Position numbers and translations under genes: made by a program
Shown here: positions 48,288 to 59,912 of the stretch, piece by piece
How positions within the stretch are numbered: the first letter of the stretch is position 1
Layout: the number at the start of each line of letters is the position of its first letter
Notes under the pieces: model-generated
Told to the model about the DNA's origin: nothing
Databases searched by the model: none
The model's input: the letters and a program-made list of their open reading frames with translations, nothing else
From: Gordionus sp. m RMFG-2023
Taxonomy: Eukaryota; Nematomorpha; Gordioida; Chordodea; Parachordodidae
Direction of reading: 5' to 3'
Assembly (NCBI RefSeq): GCF_954871325.1
Contig: NC_088775.1
Span: 44,369,561 to 44,433,560, forward strand
Length of the DNA: 64,000 nt

Positions 48288-48880
48288 TTTTATTTTTGAC
48301 GCTAAAAGGTAAAAATATAGATTGTAAATATGTTAAATTAAAATTTAAGTGAAGATTTCCCCTAAATAAGTGACAATTGTCAATCGTTATTTTTAAAGTT
48401 TTTTGAATTTTTTTAAAGCAAATGGGTAAAAATATATATTGTAAACATGTTAAATTAAAATTTCAGTGAAGATGTACCATAGAAAGTGACATTGTCATAA
48501 TCGTTATTTTTAAACTTTTTTGAATTTTTTTAAAGTAAATAGGTAAAAATATATATTGTAAAAATGTTAAATTAAAATTTCAGTGAAGATATACCATAGA
48601 AAGTGACAATTGTCATAATCGTTATTTTTAAACTTTTTTGAATTTTTTTAAAAGTAAATCGGTAAAAATATATATTGTAAAAATGTTAAATTAAAATTTC
48701 AGTGAAGATATACCATAGAAAAATGACAATTGTCATAATCATTATTTTTGAACTTTTTTGAATTTTTTAAAAGAAAACTGGTAAATATATATATTGTAAA
48801 CATGTTAAATTAAAATTTTAGTGATGATACCACAGAAAAGTGACAGTTGTCATAATCGTTATTTTTGAACTTTTTTGTTA
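48288..48880 (-). repeat. Minisatellite arm, ~117-bp units x 5 (left arm)
   Basis: Five units contain GTAAAAATATATATTGTAAA, CAGTGAAGAT and GTGACAATTGTCATAATCG. They are the reverse complement of the units at 56590-58550. The unit holds the palindrome GACAATTGTC. Confidence 0.92.
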
Positions 48881-49948
48881 AAACGAGGTGACTTTTAGCC
48901 TACGCCCGTTTATCTTATTAGGCGAGGAGGAGAGCACACTTTTTAATTACATAACCATTTAAATTTGAAAGTAAGGAGATTGATTTGTAAATCTACACGT
49001 ATAAATAAATTTCTTGATTTGAAAACTATCTAAATAAAAAAAAAGATTAAGTTTTGTTAATTGGTTAGTTGTGTAACCCCCAGACCCGTGGTTTGGGTCT
49101 AAAAATTGACTAAACCAGCTCTGATCACGAGCCCCTGGGAAAGACTCGGAGTTCACACACTTAATCGCCACGCCTAAAAAAATGCGAATATGTATTTTCT
49201 TTAAAAAATATTACAAAACGATGTAATTATTTATATAAAGTATTTAAGAATAAATGTGGGGGGGGGGGGGGGTTTAACTAAACCTTTTTTCGCAAAATCG
49301 ATTTTCATAATTCTTCCTAAATTTTTCTCGCAATTGATCAGACGTACTATGTTTTCTTTAAAAGTCAAAACAAATCTTTTCCTCTTAATAATTTTTTTCA
49401 AAAAGGCAAAAGCATAGTCAATGGCACATTTCCCCTTTAATGTCAATATTATTTTTAATTTCATATAATAAAATATCGAATCCCGGATAAAACCCTCGAA
49501 AAAACCTCGGAATAAAAACCTCCTGTTAGGACCTAATAATATCGGTATATTTTTATTTGGATTTAATAAAGTATAGGCAAATTAGTATTTTAGAAAAAAT
49601 TATTATAGAAATATAATTTAATAATAATTTTTTTTAGGCCCCAATTCATTACTTAAAGATTACTTATACATTACTTAAAGATTACTCATATACCCTCCTG
49701 GTACTGGGACAAAAAATTACCCCAGTAAAATAACCCATGTATTACTAATTTTCGTAAAAATTATTTGTTATTGTAATAAATACAATATCCATCCTTAATT
49801 ACTATATTAAGTAGACTAAATTTGACAAAATTTGCAATAAGATCTGTTTATTTAATGAAAAATCATTATGTATATACAAATTTAATAATTTAGAATAATA
49901 ATTTTATCGGTTGACATCAAATAAAGGTGAAAATCGCCCTCATAAAAT
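48881..49948. other. Spacer with debris
   Basis: A run of about 15 G lies at about 49258-49272. Less AT-rich patches lie at 49075-49175 and 49470-49530, and ATTACTTAAAG repeats near 49655-49690. They look like transposon ends, but no pairs were found. Confidence 0.4.
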
Positions 49949-49949
49949 C

Positions 49950-50520
49950 TAATCTGGAAGGCTTTGCACCCTATCACGGTATTCCTCGCAAAGTTTCTTT
50001 AACCGAATCTGAGTATTATAACTCTACGATTTTGTTTTGGTGTCCAACTACCTACACGCCATCGTTCAAGTTTGGTTTCATCGGCAGCAACCTCGCATTT
50101 CATTTTATTAATCAATACCCAAATTGATGGGCGTTTATTCCCAACCAGATATGAAAAATGATGATCCCAACCTTCGTATTGATTATTTGTGGGTTCTTCA
50201 TCAGATAGGGTGTTCTCATTCACGTTCCAAGTTTCTGGAGGAAATCGAGGCCCAATTTGAAGTGTCTGGGATTGAGAATTGCTTCTTGTGGCCTCCCTTG
50301 ATGTAATTTTTATCGAAATATTCAAGAATATCTTTACCATGGGTCGGAGTAACTGATCTCAGGAATGCCATTGCATTGCCCATATCACATAAAGGAACAA
50401 ATGTTAAGCCGTCCCTCATGCCACAAAAGAAGCTTAGTGCTTCATCGGTTCTGTATTGGCTTTCCAGACCTAGCTTTTGTAGTTTTCTTTGGGTACTTTG
50501 ACACAAATGGTAAATCATCC
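49950..50520 (-). pseudogene. MULE transposase fragment
   Basis: On the minus strand two overlapping frames (50518-50216 and 50340-49999) read HLCQSTQRKLQKLGLESQYR, MRDGLTFVPLCDMGNAMAFL, EYFDKNYIKGG, PRFPPETWNVNENTLSDEEP, TNNQYEGWDHHFSYLVGNKR and PSIWVLINKMKCEVAADE. This is the C-terminal region of MULE (Mutator-like) transposases: yfe.tYig, W.vh..tl...pRTnN..EGWH, hP.iw.fi..L. One frameshift separates the pieces, and the catalytic DDE core further upstream is not present. It lies between the two inverted minisatellite arms, which may be its terminal repeats. Confidence 0.8.
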
Positions 50521-51652
50521 TCTGATTTAAATAATTTAATATTAATTTTTATTAGGCATACTAATATAAAAGTAAATAATACAGAATACTTATCCAATAT
50601 ATACAAATAGTTTACATGTACAACTTAAAAATATATTAAATCAAGTATATTAAAATATTTAATTTCGCGTAAATATACATTTAAAAAATAATAATACTGT
50701 ATTTATAAAAATAATAAATATATATAATTATAATAAAATATAAGCAATTTTTGTTGTACATAACGGAATTTAAGAAAAATATATAATTTAAAAATTCTAG
50801 AAATTTTAATTTAACATGATAATATTATTTCTATTTTTTCGTAAGATTTTGTGTTGGGGGGGGAGGGGGGGGGGTACTGATATATAATTGCAGAAAATTT
50901 TTTGGGGACATAAAATTTCCACCCATATTAATATAATATGCCATGAGCACTCACTTATAAATTTATTTATCAAAATTAATTATTGCTAGGTTATACTAAA
51001 AAAATTAAATGAAAATTGAGAAGAAAAAAATTAAGAAAAGATCCGAAAAACAAAGATTAAAATAGAAAATAAATGACCAATCTCTCCCCCGTCTCTCTCT
51101 CCCATTGTTATTTAAAATTTGTAACAATAGCAAGATTTTTTGGTTCTTTAAATTATTTCAATTTAAAATGTATTATTTATATATTTATTCTTAAATTTCA
51201 ATGATTATAGTGCCTCGATGGCACCAGTAAGTTTTTTTAAAATTTTTTTTAAAAAAAAAATTCTTATTTTAATAAATGGTTCAGTCTCAACGCTACACCC
51301 TTACTAAAAATTTCATAATTTAGTAAGCATAAAAAAATATTCGATTTAAATTATGATCAAAATATTTATGATAATATAAAAAAATTTTTTTATTATTTAC
51401 TCATATTATTTGTTAATCATGCAAAATGAATCCAAATTTTTTGTGTTCAAAAGCGTTCCTATTTTTTTTAAAATATCATTTAAAAAAATTTAAAATAACA
51501 ATATTTATATATTTTTTAAATGTTTTTTTTATATGTATTACATGATTTTTAAATAAAAGAATTAATATATAATTTTTACGTTGATAAATCTCATTTTGAA
51601 CCTTTGCGCAAATAAACAAGAATATCTTTTAGTTCAATCTCCACTAAAAGTT
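50521..51652. other. AT-rich spacer
   Basis: It contains a G-rich run GGGGGGGGGAGGGGGGGGGGG at about 50854-50875 and CT-rich sequence near 51085-51105. No gene is seen. Confidence 0.45.
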
Positions 51653-51660
51653 CTCATACA

Positions 51661-53301
51661 CAGTGGCGTAGCCAGGATTTTATCATGGGTCATGGGGGGG
51701 GGGTTAAGAAATTTTTTGGGGGGCTTCGACCCCCATACCTTTCATTTTTTGAACTTTCATATAACAAAATTTTAGGGTATTTTATTATATATTTTACATT
51801 CCTTTATTTAATCATGTATATATTTTTATTAATTAAAATACTTTCAAAATGTTGATATTTTATATAATATAGATTTTAATATTAAAAATTATAATGTATA
51901 AAAACTCTATTTTAAAAAGAGTAATTTTTTACAATTATATAAAATATGTAATTATTATGCAAATAATGATATTTAAAAAAATATGATAATATTATCTTAT
52001 AAATAATACTTTTTTTACAAAAAAAAATTGATTATATATTAAAACTAATAAAATTTTATTGCTATTTTTTGATTTTAATTTAAAAAGAGCGATCCACTTT
52101 TCTCTGAGATTTTGCTAATTCATCTATAGAATCAAATTTTTATCTAAAATAATCTCCTTATAAATATTCAATAGGGCTAATCCATTTAAACGTTTTTCAC
52201 CAGTTGTGTTTCTTAAATAGGTTTTTAACCTTTTTAAAGTTGAAAAAGACCTTTCATTAGTGCAGGTACTAATTGGCAAGGTAGCTAAAATAATTAATAA
52301 TGTTTTGATATTAGAGAGGGAATCTAAAATGCAATTACACATGGAAAGGGCTAGCAGAGCATTTTTTGGTCTCAAAGAATACCCTATTCTGTCAAGATTT
52401 TTATACCAAAATTCGACATCACAAAGTAACTTATATGAACCTACTAAATCATCAGCATAAAACTGAGATTTTTTTAATATCATCTCTTGTTTCAAGTGTA
52501 ATCAACAGTTTAGACTCAACCGGCAAAGAAAATAAAAGCTTTTTAAATTATAATTATGACTAATAAATCTTTCTTTTAATTGAAATAAAAATGTATCAAT
52601 AAGGGGAATAAAAATGTTTATTTTATAAATCCTCAATCGTAGATGCATCAATATTTGATCGATTGGATTGTCTAGAGACTACTCTAGGTTTAAAAATTTC
52701 AATTCCAAACATATTAGCAATCTTTACTTTTTCATATATTTCATGAAAATTTTCATCCACATTCTCTCTGATATTTGTTAATATTTTAACAATATCCTTT
52801 GCTCTATTCATAATCTCCCTTAAATCCAAATCAATTTTTTGTAGCATTTTGCTAAAATCATATGTATAATTAAATAAAAAATAAACACATTGAATTGAAA
52901 TTAAAAATTGTGGCTTAATAATAGCCTGCAAAAGATTTCCGGCATCTGCTGAATCTTTTTCCTTGCTTGATATATAAAATTATAGTGCTGCAAAGACAAC
53001 ATCATATATTTCAATAAAGAGTTTCACCGACTCTTGTCTTTCGATGAATCTGGTCGGACAAAATCTTTTTAGTTTTTTTTTTGATTTTTTGAGTCAATAT
53101 CATGATACGTTTGAATAAATAACTCCCTTTTTTGGGGTGGTGTGAAATAGCTGCAAACCAAAAAAATATATAAATAATCAAATGTGTATATCTATTATTA
53201 TTTATAATTTAAAACATAAAAATTAAGCGTTTATTAAGAATTTATTAAATTAAAAAAAAAAATTTTTTTTACATTTTTCATGGGGGGGGGGGGTTGAACC
53301 C

Positions 53302-53332
<31 letters not shown>

Positions 53333-53349
53333 ACATGCTTACGCCATTG
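51661..53349 (-). mobile_element. hAT transposon with C-terminal transposase
   Basis: The left end CAGTGGCGTAGCCAGG and the inverted right end CAATGGCGTAAGCATG are each followed inward by G or C runs (about 10 G at 51697; long C run at 53306-53332). Flanks CTCATACA (51653-51660) and CTCACAAC (53350-53357) suggest a decayed 8-bp duplication. The minus-strand coding remnant is at 52124-53100. Confidence 0.82.
52124..53100 (-). pseudogene. hAT transposase, C-terminal part
   Basis: From about 53100 down it reads KRELFIQTYHDIDSKN, CPTRFIERQESV, a helical segment at 52931-52623 (LREIMNRAKDIVKILTNIRE) and finally LLIILATLPISTCTNERSF, STLKRLKTYLRN and RLNGLALLNI at 52495-52124. The last is the hAT dimerisation domain with its conserved ERSFS and LKRLKTYLR. 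The order is that of 52-kDa-repressor/ZMYM6-like hAT transposases. Stops and frame changes separate the parts, and the N-terminal half is absent. The 1.7-kb element is a deletion derivative. Confidence 0.85.
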
Positions 53350-53479
53350 CTCACAACTAACATTAAAAACGATCCAAATTTTTCTTCGTCTATATTATTT
53401 CTCAGCCTATTTTTTATTAAATGTTCTCTCGCAATTAACTTGAGTAAATGATAAAGAATGCATATGTGAAAAATAAATT

Positions 53480-53960
53480 ATATTAATCAATTGTTACATT
53501 TATTATCACAATTCACATTCTGTTATTATCTTATTCTACTTTTTCATTAGACTCCTCACCTGCTCATACGATATCATCGTCCGTTTCATTTAATTCTGCT
53601 ATTAAATCCTTGAATTCACAGGCAATGAACACAATTCGTTACGTTATTTAACATTCAATATATTTGTTGTGTCACTTTTTCCAAGGCCTTTTCAGAAATA
53701 CCTTTACTATTATTTTTATCAAAATGCCTAGGATAATATTGAACATTCAAAATAAACTCTCTTTTTGCGGAAAACCATTCTGGTGTTTATAATTTGATCA
53801 ATTATAGGACGAAATACTTCGACCCTATAATTTCAAATCAAATCCAACAAGTTTTTTTTTATCTCATTAATTTTCCCGACGATAACATCCTCAACAGTTA
53901 TCGATAATCTGGTATTTAAAAAAAAGTTATAAAGAATATATTTTTTAATGTTTACCTAAT
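53480..53960 (-). pseudogene. Second hAT-like transposase remnant
   Basis: The minus strand reads LSITVEDVIVGKINEIKKNL and VEVFRPIIDQIINTRM. In another frame it reads NVQYYPRHFDKNNSKGISEK, then ALEKVTQQI. The second piece resembles the a.iLdPry......se..e.a...I segment before the dimerisation domain in hAT transposases. It is fragmented and outside the ends of the preceding hAT. Assignment is tentative. Confidence 0.35.
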
Positions 53961-54040
53961 AAATTTAAAATAACAAATAAAAGTTGTTTATTAGCCTGCC
54001 CATTGTTAAAATTTTTCAAAGGTCCGTTAGCACTTTTTAA

Positions 54041-56517
54041 CCCTTTCGCGCCCATGGATAATATTGGAATCATAATTTTTCAATAAATTTTTTATGCATT
54101 AAAAATAACCACTGATAACTTTTGAAATCATATTTTTAATTTTTAATATTTGCTGTTTCGTATTTTATCAATAACTCGCTTTGTTACATATGTTATTATA
54201 TCATATTATAGTTATAAAAAATCAATTTTTTCGTACCAATTTCGCGCCAAAATTTTAATTCATATTTCTGGTTATCAAATCTTGCTAAAAATATAAGTAT
54301 TTATTATTAATATATATATATATTAATATTTTTATTTAAAAATTATCATCTTTTTAATCATTTTGTGTGTTGGAAATTGAACATAATGCCATTTGGCATC
54401 ATTGGTCATTTCTTATGCACTAAAATATTTTTTATCAATAAATGGAAATTTTTGGCAAATTATTTAGGATATTTAGATTTAAAATTATGAAAACGGAAGG
54501 GGGGGGGTAATTAGATTAGATTTTGATAATAGTTACCTATATTGATTATCTAATATCTATTAGTGGGTTTTCTTGGATATAGGGAGAGGTTCTAATAAAT
54601 ATTTTATATAAATAACATGTAATATGAAATGCTTTTTATATCAATATGCATTTAGATATGACTACACTTATCCCCGAGGGTGATATATCTGAGGCTGATA
54701 TAGAGGGCTCAGACGAAGAAGATAATTATTATTCTTTGCTGGCAGATGATTTGCCGACTTCATCTTATATTACAAATCAACTAGGCCTTGATGTGGAGGA
54801 TATAATAGAAGATACTTCTATAATTAAAATAAAAGATAACCCCATGTGGTCTAAGAAAGACATAGGAAATATGAATACAGAATATATCCCTATATTAGAA
54901 ATTCCTGAAGAGGATTCAACTCCACTAACATATTTTCGTAAATTTTTTGACAATCAAATAATCAGTAATTTTGTATCGGAAACAAATAATTATTCATTCA
55001 AATGTTCCGGTAAATCTATAAATACAGATAGTGATGAAATTGAAAAATTTATTGGGTTACATTTATATACTAGTATAGTTAAGATGCCTTCTATACGACA
55101 ATATTGGTCTGTTGAAACATCTATTCCACAAATAGCGGAAACTATGTCCCGCAACCGTTTCCTTTTGATCCGGGAATTTTTCCATGTCAATAATAACAAG
55201 GATATGGTAGCTAGGGAAGACAAAGGATACAACAAATTCAAAATTCAACCCTTCATATTCCAATTAAAACAAAATTTCAAAAAAATTAAACTTGAAGAGA
55301 AGCTAGCCATCGATGAATTCATAATTCCCTTCAAGGGACGATCAATATTACGACAATATATCAAATCAGAGCCCCATAAATGGGGGATAAAAGTGTTTGC
55401 TTTATGTGACTCTTCCGGGTATATGTATGATTTTGAAATATACCAGGGAAAGTCAACAAACATCATAAATTATGTTTGGGTATCAGTGGGTATATCGTTC
55501 TTCGGCTATCGGAAATTATACCTCCAAACATAAACCACAAATTATATATAGATAATTTTTTCTCCTCATATCAATTATATTTGATGCTTAAAAAAAGGGA
55601 TATTTGGTATCTGGAACGATAAGATCAAATCGCTTATCAGGGTGCACACTTAAAAATGATAAGGCTTTAAAAAAAGAAGGAAGAGGCGCCATAGATTACA
55701 AAAGCGAAAAGAATGGTATTATTATCTGCAAGTGGCAGGACAACAAAGCTGTTACTACTATATCTAATTTTATAGGTGTTTTACCTACAACCAAAGTTAA
55801 GCGATGGTCTGTTTCGGATAAAGTCTTAATAAATGTAGAAATGCCCGCAATAATTAAGAACTATAATGAGGGAATGGGTGGAGTAGATCTTCACGATATG
55901 CTGGTGGAGTTATATCGGACAGATATTAAATGGAAACGATATTATATGCGAATGGTTTTCCATTTATTGGATTCTTGTGTGGTAAATCCCTGGCTCCTAT
56001 TAGACGCCATATGAAAGCGTTAAATAATATAAAATTTATGCCTTTACTGGTATTTAAATCGCAGATAGCAAAAGGGTTGATGCTTGCAGGAAAGGATAAT
56101 ACAAAGAAAACCGGCAGACCTTCCAGCATAGATGTTAAAAAAGAAAAGCTATCAACATTGCCTCCATATCGGATATAAGATATGACCAAGTAGGTCATTT
56201 CCCAATGCCCGTAAGTATTAAGCAAAGGTGCAAGTATTGCGTAGAAGCCTATTCAAGAATTATTTGCAAAAAAATGTAATATTTATTTATGTTTAAATAA
56301 TAAACGAAATTGTTATTTGTCATTTCATATGAAATAAAATATTTTTTAAATGAACTTGCATTTTGCCCATTGATAACAATTGGAATCATTAAATATCTTT
56401 TGATAGAAATACTCGAAATAAGTTTTTTTGATGAAAATGTGTTATTTGTGTCTATAATAAATAACTCTTAAAAAAAAAAATTTTTCATCGAGGGAAAAAA
56501 AGTTGGGCGCAAAAGGG
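54041..56517 (+). mobile_element. piggyBac element A, near full length
   Basis: Ends CCCTTTCGCGCCCA... and ...TGGGCGCAAAAGGG are flanked by TTAA on both sides (54037-54040 and 56518-56521). Length (2.48 kb) and a single central transposase fit an autonomous piggyBac. The MITE at 39334-39568 has the same ends. Confidence 0.93.
54646..56275 (+). pseudogene. piggyBac transposase, ~5 frameshifts
   Basis: DDE_Tnp_1_7-type cut-and-paste transposase for TTAA sites. An acidic N-terminus is followed by DNQIISNFVSETNNYS-like, PSIRQYWS, MSRNRFLLIREFFHVNNN, LAIDEFIIPFKGRS (first Asp), HKLYIDNFFSSYQLYLMLKK (second Asp) and MGGVDLHDMLVELYR (third Asp). The C-terminal cysteine finger starts RCKYCVEAYSRIICKK. 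Frame changes lie near 55470, 55610, 55990 and 56170. One more lies in an A run near 56265, where the finger is cut short. I see no in-frame stop other than those caused by the shifts. All three catalytic aspartates survive. Together with intact ends, this suggests fairly recent decay. It is not a domesticated host gene. Confidence 0.9.
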
Positions 56518-56589
56518 TTAAATTATTTAGCTAGCCAGCCCAATTTGATAGAAGGGCGTGGGCTAAAAACCAGATCATTTGGGCAAAAA

Positions 56590-58550
56590 AATTCAAAAAT
56601 ATTTTAAATAACGATTAACTGAAATTTTATTTTAACATGTTTACAATATATATATTTACAAGTTTGCTTTAAAAATTTTCAAAGTTCACAAATAATGATG
56701 ACAATTGACACTTTGTTATGGTCATCTTCACTGAAATTTTAATATAACATGTTTATAATATATATTTTTACTTATTTTCTATGAAAAAATTCAAAAAAGT
56801 TCCAAATAACGATTATAACAATTCTCACTTTTCTATGCTACATCTTCAACTTAAATTTTTAATTTAACATTTTTACAATATATATTTTTACCGATTTACT
56901 TTAAAAAAATTCAAAAAAGTTCAAAAATAACGATTATGACAATTGTCACTTTCTATGGTACATCTTCACTAAATTTTAATTTAACATATTTACTATATAT
57001 ATTTTTACCTATTTACTTTAAAAAAATTCAAAAAAGTTCAAAAATAACGATTATGACAATTGTCACTTTTCTATGGTACATCTTCACTGAAATTTTAATT
57101 TAACATGTTTACAATATATATTTTTACCCATTTGCTTCAAAAAAGTTCAAAAATAAGGATTATGACAAAAATTTTAATTTATCATGTTTACAATATATAT
57201 ATTTTTACCCATTTGCTTCAAAAAAATTCAAAAAAGTTAAAAAATAACGTTTATGACAATTGTCACTAGAGATCTGCAAAGTTAGGCCCGGCCCGAGTCC
57301 GGCCCTATTCAAAATAATCGGGTTCGGGCCGGGCCTAATATTTTTAAAAAAAATTCGGGCCGGGTCGGGTCGAACCTTGGATATTTTTTTAAAATATATC
57401 TAAATTTATCAATTTTATATTGAATTTTTTATGTCAAATAAAATTATTTGATTTTATTTATTGAAACTAAACTACATATAACATATGTCTTTTATTTTGA
57501 TTAATTATAAAGATTAATCTATATATTTATATAAATTCGGGCCGGGCTGGGTGGGTAAATTTTTTAAAAAAAATTTCGGGTTCGGGCCGGGCTGGCAAAA
57601 CTTTTTAAAAAATTTTTGGGTTCGGGCCGGGCTTGAAAAATTAGGCCCGATGCAGATCACTTATTGTCACTCTTCTATGGTACATCTTCACTGATATTAT
57701 TTTAACATCTTTACAATATATATTTTTACCTATTTACTTTAAAAAAATTCAAAAAAGTTAAAAAAATAACGATTATGACAATTGTCACATATCTATTATG
57801 TCAAAAAATTTCAAAAAACTTTAGAAATAACGATTATGACAATTGTCACTTATCTATGATACATCTTCATTGAATTTAATTAAACGTATTTACAATCTAA
57901 ATTTTTACCTATATGCGTCAAAAAATTTAAAAAACTGTAGAAATAACGATTTTGACAATTGTCACTTATCTATCACTGAAATTTTAATTTAACATATTTA
58001 CATTCTATATTTTTACCTATTTGCGTCAAAAAAATTCAAAAAACGTTAGTAATAACGATTATGACAATTGTCACTTATCTAGGGTACATCTTCACTAAAA
58101 TTTTAATTTAACATATTTACACTATATATTTTTACCTATTTCCGTCAAAAAAATTCAAAAGACTTTAATAACGATTATGACAATTGTCACATATCTATGG
58201 TACAACTTCACTGAATTTTTACTTAAACGTATTTACAATCTATATTTTTACCTATATGCGTCAAAAAATTTCAAAAAACTAAGGAAATAACGATTATGAC
58301 AATTGTCACTTTTCTAGGGTACATCTTCACTGAAATTTTAATTTAACATATTTACAATTTATGTTTTTACCCATTAGCGTCAAAAATAAACTAATATGTT
58401 TAAAAATACAGATTATGATAATTGTCATTTTTAGAAAGGATCATCATTGAATTTATAATTTAACATCTTTATAATATAAATTATATTTTTATCCTTTTCT
58501 GTCAAATATTTCATAAATGTTAAAAAATAACATGACAATTATCACAAAGA
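56590..58550 (+). repeat. Minisatellite arm, ~118-bp units x ~14 (right arm)
   Basis: Units read TTTTTACC.ATTT, TTCAAAAAAGTTCAAAAATA, ACGATTATGACAATTGTCAC and CATCTTCACTGAAATTTTAA. They are in opposite orientation to the arm at 48288-48880. One hAT MITE is inserted (57267-57662). Unit lengths vary and the outermost units are most degenerate. Confidence 0.92.
57267..57662. mobile_element. hAT MITE with GGCCCGG arrays, inserted in the minisatellite
   Basis: Ends TAGAGATCTGCA and TGCAGATCACTT are inverted. The exact 8-bp duplication ATTGTCAC (57259-57266 and 57663-57670) is part of the minisatellite unit. GGGCCGGGC arrays lie at both ends, with no coding capacity. Related to 43279-44173. Confidence 0.9.
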
Positions 58551-58576
58551 CGATCATGTAAAATGGTTCCACGTCT

Positions 58577-59030
58577 TTATAGAGAAACCATTATAGAGAA
58601 TGTATTTTATAGAGAAACATTTATAGAGAAAACAATTATAGAGAATGCATTTATAGAGAATTGTTTTATAGAGAATGTAATTTATAGAGAATGATTTTAA
58701 AGAGAATTATTTTATAGAGAATGTCCTTTATAGAGAATGACTTCAAGGAGAATGATTTTATAGAGAATGGTTTTATAGAGAATGTCGATTATAGAGAATG
58801 ATTTTAAAGAGAATTATTTTATAGAGAAGGTCCTTAATAGAGAATGACTTCAAAGAGAATGATTTTATAGAGAATGTTGTTTATAGAGAAGGATTTTAAA
58901 GAGAATTACTTTTATAGAGAATTACTTTTATAGAGAATTATTTTGTAGAGAATTTCATTGTAGAGAATTATTTTGTAGAGAATTACATTGTAGAGAATTA
59001 TTTTCTAGATCTTGATTTTATAGAGAAATA
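58577..59030 (+). repeat. TATAGAGAA short-repeat array
   Basis: Dozens of TTTATAGAGAATG-type units, irregularly spaced, follow GGTTCCACGTC. The reverse complement of this array occurs at 63640-64000. The pattern resembles the TATAACGAA-type subterminal repeats of pogo/Tigger elements. Confidence 0.85.
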
Positions 59031-59727
59031 TTGTATGTTCAAAAAATTTATGCGGGATTTGAAAATATATCAAAATTAACATTTTAATAATACAATTCAG
59101 TTTATTTGTTGTTTTTTCGATGACTTTATTTGTTTCAACAATGGTTTTTTTGTAAAATCTTTTTAGTTCATATCAAGGTAGCTTGATTATTAACTCAGCA
59201 AAACCAACCCTGAAACGATTTGTTAAATATGTATTAACCGTTATTAAAGAGAATCTAAACTGAACCAACCATTTTTAAAATTTTTATATATTGCATTTAT
59301 ATGTCAGCTATCTAAATTAGCCTTTAGAAGGGTTCTTAACTTTACCCTTATGGATATATGACGGACGAGAATCTTATTCTAATTTTAATTAAGAAAAGGT
59401 TTTAACCAGTTGTTTGGGTAAAAAATATGTCACATTCCCGTTCGTTCTGCGTTTCGGAACACGTTTCTAAATATAATTTTCTTTCTATTTTATTATACAA
59501 ATTTTATTCATAAATCTTTTTAATATAGATAACTAAGAATTCATTAATCTCTAATGATACACATTTAGTGTATGCGATGGCTTTAATATATTGAGTGTCG
59601 AAAAGTGCCGATCTCTAGGGGTTCCACATATTTATAGAGAAACCAATATTTTTGATTAATTAGAAGCACCACAATTTTGTCCTACCTAAAAAACCAAAAC
59701 CGTCAATTGAAGGTTTCTATATAAGAT
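59031..59727. other. Spacer between arrays
   Basis: Mostly AT-rich. At about 59612-59640 GGGGTTCCACATATTTATAG echoes the start of the first array, suggesting a second element end. Confidence 0.45.
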
Positions 59728-59912
59728 ATTATAGCGAATGCATTACCGCGAATGCACTATCGCGAATGTATTATAGCGAACGCATTACCGCTAATGCATT
59801 ATAGCGAGTATAATATAGCGAAAATATTATAGCGAATGCATTATCGCGAATGTATTAGCGCGAATGCATTATCGCAAGTGTATTATCGCGAATGCATTAT
59901 CTCAAATGAATT
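59728..59912 (+). repeat. TATAGCGAATGCAT short-repeat array
   Basis: About 15 units of TTATAGCGAATGCA/TTACCGCGAATGCA type. It is the same style as the TATAGAGAA array but a different sequence. No inverted partner is seen in the window. Confidence 0.8.

Noticed and set aside
54646-56275. Domesticated piggyBac (PGBD-like) host gene
   Set aside because: It retains inverted ends and flanking TTAA, and has several frameshifts.
58577-59030. CRISPR-like direct repeat array
   Set aside because: Units are about 9-20 bp, irregular and without unique spacers. The array has an inverted partner at 63640-64000 and the DNA is eukaryotic. It fits transposon subterminal repeats.
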